45,200 bases of DNA from Planctomycetota bacterium (GTDB lineage Bacteria > Planctomycetota > UBA1135 > JADKAF01), in contig JAEUHW010000072.1 of assembly GCA_016793245.1 (NCBI GenBank), forward strand, positions 1 through 45,200. The letters run 5' to 3'. A program made the position numbers and the translations under genes. Under the pieces are notes generated by a model. It was not told where the DNA came from. It worked only from the letters and a program-made list of their open reading frames with translations, and made no database searches. Numbering within the stretch: position 1 is the first letter of the stretch; each line of letters starts with the position of its first letter. Positions 44,019-45,200 of this stretch are shown here, one piece after another.

Positions 44019-45200
44019 TCGCGGCGCCTCGTTCGACGCGCGCGAGCGTTCGAGAGATGGCGCGTCGTTCACGCCGCTTGTGTCGCCTTCGGGCGCGGCG
44101 GCGCTCGCGGCAGCGGAACAAGTCAGCTGCGGGAACGCGTTCCAGAGCCCCACGGGAGGGTGGGGGCTCTGGAGCTTCGTGCTGGGGGAGGAGAGCGAGA
44201 TCGGACGCGAACGAGAGAGCGCGAGGTCGGTCGCGTTCGGCGACGTTGTTGAGCGTTCGAGGCGTTCGGACGCTGGTCGAGCCGCGACGCTCCGCCCGGC
44301 CCTGCGGCGAAACAAGCGGCGCGCCCGACGCGCGCGTGCGGGCGATCGTGGTGGTCGTCAATCGATGCGTGAATGGGGCGAGCGAGCGTTCGTGAGATCG
44401 CGCGTCGTTCACGCCGCTTGTGTCGCCTCCGGGCGCGGCTGCGCTCCGGGCCGTGACGTTCGGGAGCGCGTTCCAGCGCCCCACGTGAGGGTGGGGGCTC
44501 TGGAACTTTGTGCTGGGGGGTGAGAGCGGGATCGGACGCGAACGAGAGCGAGCGAGCGCGAGGTCGGTCGCGTTCGTGCGAAGGACGTCGAAGTCGATTC
44601 GGCGACGTTGTCGCGAGTTCGGAGCGTTCGGACCTTGGTCGAGCCGCGACGCTTCGCCCGGCCCTGCGGCGAAACTAGCGGCGCGCCCGACGCGCGCGTG
44701 CGGGCGATCGTGGTGGTCGTGGATCGATGCTCGAACGGAGCGCTCGAGCGCGCGGGAGGTTGCGCGTCGTTCACGCCGCTTGTGTCGCCTCCGGGCGCGG
44801 CTGCGCTCCGGGCCGTGACGTTCGGGAGCGCGTTCCAGAGCCCCACGTGAGGGTGGGGGCTCTGGAACTTCGTGCTGGGGGATGAGAGCGAGATCGGACG
44901 CGAACGAGCGAGCGCGAGGTCGGTCGCGTTCGTGCGAAGGACGTCGAAGTCGATTCGGCGACGTTGTCGGAGTTCGGAGCGTTCGAACGTTGGTCGAGCC
45001 GCGACGCTCCGCCCGGCCCTGCGGCGAAACAAGCGGCGCGCCCGACGCGCGAGAGCGAACGATCGTGGTGTTCGTGGATCGAGGCGTGAATGGGGCGGGA
45101 GAGCGTTCGTGAGATGGCGCGTCGTTCACGCCGCTTGTGTCGCCTCCGGGCGCGGCTGCGCTCCGGGCCGTGACGTTCGGGAGCGCGTTCCAGAGCCCCA
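44019..45200. repeat. Tandem array of 340-362-bp non-coding repeats
   Basis: The block CGCGTCGTTCACGCCGCTTG starts at 44061, 44401, 44763 and 45118, giving units of 340, 362 and 355 bp and a partial fourth that runs off the window. A partial unit tail precedes the first. Shared parts include GTGTCGCC, the hairpin (listed separately), GATCGGACGCGAACGAG, a GAGCCGCGACGC block and GCGGCGCGCCCGACGCGC. Frames across it are long on both strands, but the periods are not multiples of three, so coding is rejected. The function is unknown. It directly follows the lamin-tail gene. Confidence 0.88.
44832..44868. repeat. Conserved hairpin inside repeat unit 3 (also 44140-44174 and 44470-44506)
   Basis: GTTCCAGAGCCCCAC and GTGGGGGCTCTGGAAC flank a short GTGAGG loop, a ~15-bp stem with one bulge. 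Unit 2 has AGCGCC for AGAGCC and unit 1 ends GGAGC, so those stems are weaker. The fourth unit is cut off just inside the left arm. Confidence 0.75.

Noticed and set aside
43909..45129. Long open frames on both strands across the terminal repeats (e.g. 406 codons on the minus strand)
   Set aside because: Repeat periods (340, 362, 355 bp) shift the frame between units, and the same DNA is read in different frames, so no protein sequence is conserved. Composition is Arg/Ser/Pro-rich as in GC shadows.

Overview
The window is very GC-rich and densely packed with genes. Start codons are ATG, GTG and TTG, and many neighbouring genes overlap by the 4 bp ATGA/GTGA/TTGA arrangement. The mix points to a Planctomycetota-like, Gram-negative-type bacterium. 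It contains large secreted proteins whose Cys-containing C-terminal region looks like one shared by planctomycete exported proteins. It also has a tricorn-type protease, a lamin-tail protein, a P-domain protein, a WD40/coiled-coil lipoprotein and an outer-membrane barrel. The taxonomic reading is inference; no rRNA or tRNA gene was seen.

Layout. 1-1647: 3' part of a tricorn-like S41 protease. 1817-5158: icmF, fused B12-dependent isobutyryl-CoA mutase. 5178-5364: long inverted repeats. 5364-6163 (minus): a small P-loop ATPase preceded by two tiny genes, one a 41-residue single-span membrane protein. 6210-10847 (plus): a five-gene metal (probably zinc) uptake operon: Cys/His-rich exported protein, outer-membrane barrel, ZnuA-like, ZnuC-like, ZnuB-like. 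10825-12639 (minus): secreted protein with an internal duplication. 12746-14665 (minus): a SLOG-like sensor fused to a membrane domain. 14806-16137 (minus): citrate synthase. 16515-17831 (plus): four-domain S1 RNA-binding protein. 17848-17961: second long inverted repeat. 17962-19980 (minus): aconitase-family enzyme with the swivel domain first. 20141-22078 (minus): twin P-domain secreted protein. 22308-24355 (minus): Na+/solute symporter with a small membrane partner. 24789-29874 (plus): htpG, a membrane sulfatase-fold phosphotransferase and a NUDIX hydrolase in one overlapping operon. 29939-30415: lipoprotein with ten CxxC motifs and a clear terminator. 30516-31163: CPBP-like membrane protein. 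31192-31238: a third inverted repeat of a different subtype. 31239-34450 (minus): pntAa-pntAb-pntB-pterin carbinolamine dehydratase. 34631-36586 (minus): metallophosphoesterase with a LamG-like tail. 36688-37572 (plus): DAHP synthase. 37707-41138 (minus): WD40 lipoprotein and an SDR. 41213-42943 and 43017-44018 (plus): M1 aminopeptidase and lamin-tail protein. 44019-45200: non-coding tandem repeats of 340-362 bp that run off the window.

Most of the window is housekeeping: TCA cycle, transhydrogenase, shikimate entry, chaperone and metal uptake. The most unusual parts are three. First, long inverted repeats occupy three of the five convergent gene junctions and no other junction, each touching the stop codon of the minus-strand gene. 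Second, the window ends in a large tandem repeat array in which every unit carries a strong hairpin. Third, several small or atypical proteins stand out: the 41-residue membrane peptide, the 25-Cys lipoprotein and the SLOG-like membrane protein. No CRISPR array, prophage or transposase gene was seen.
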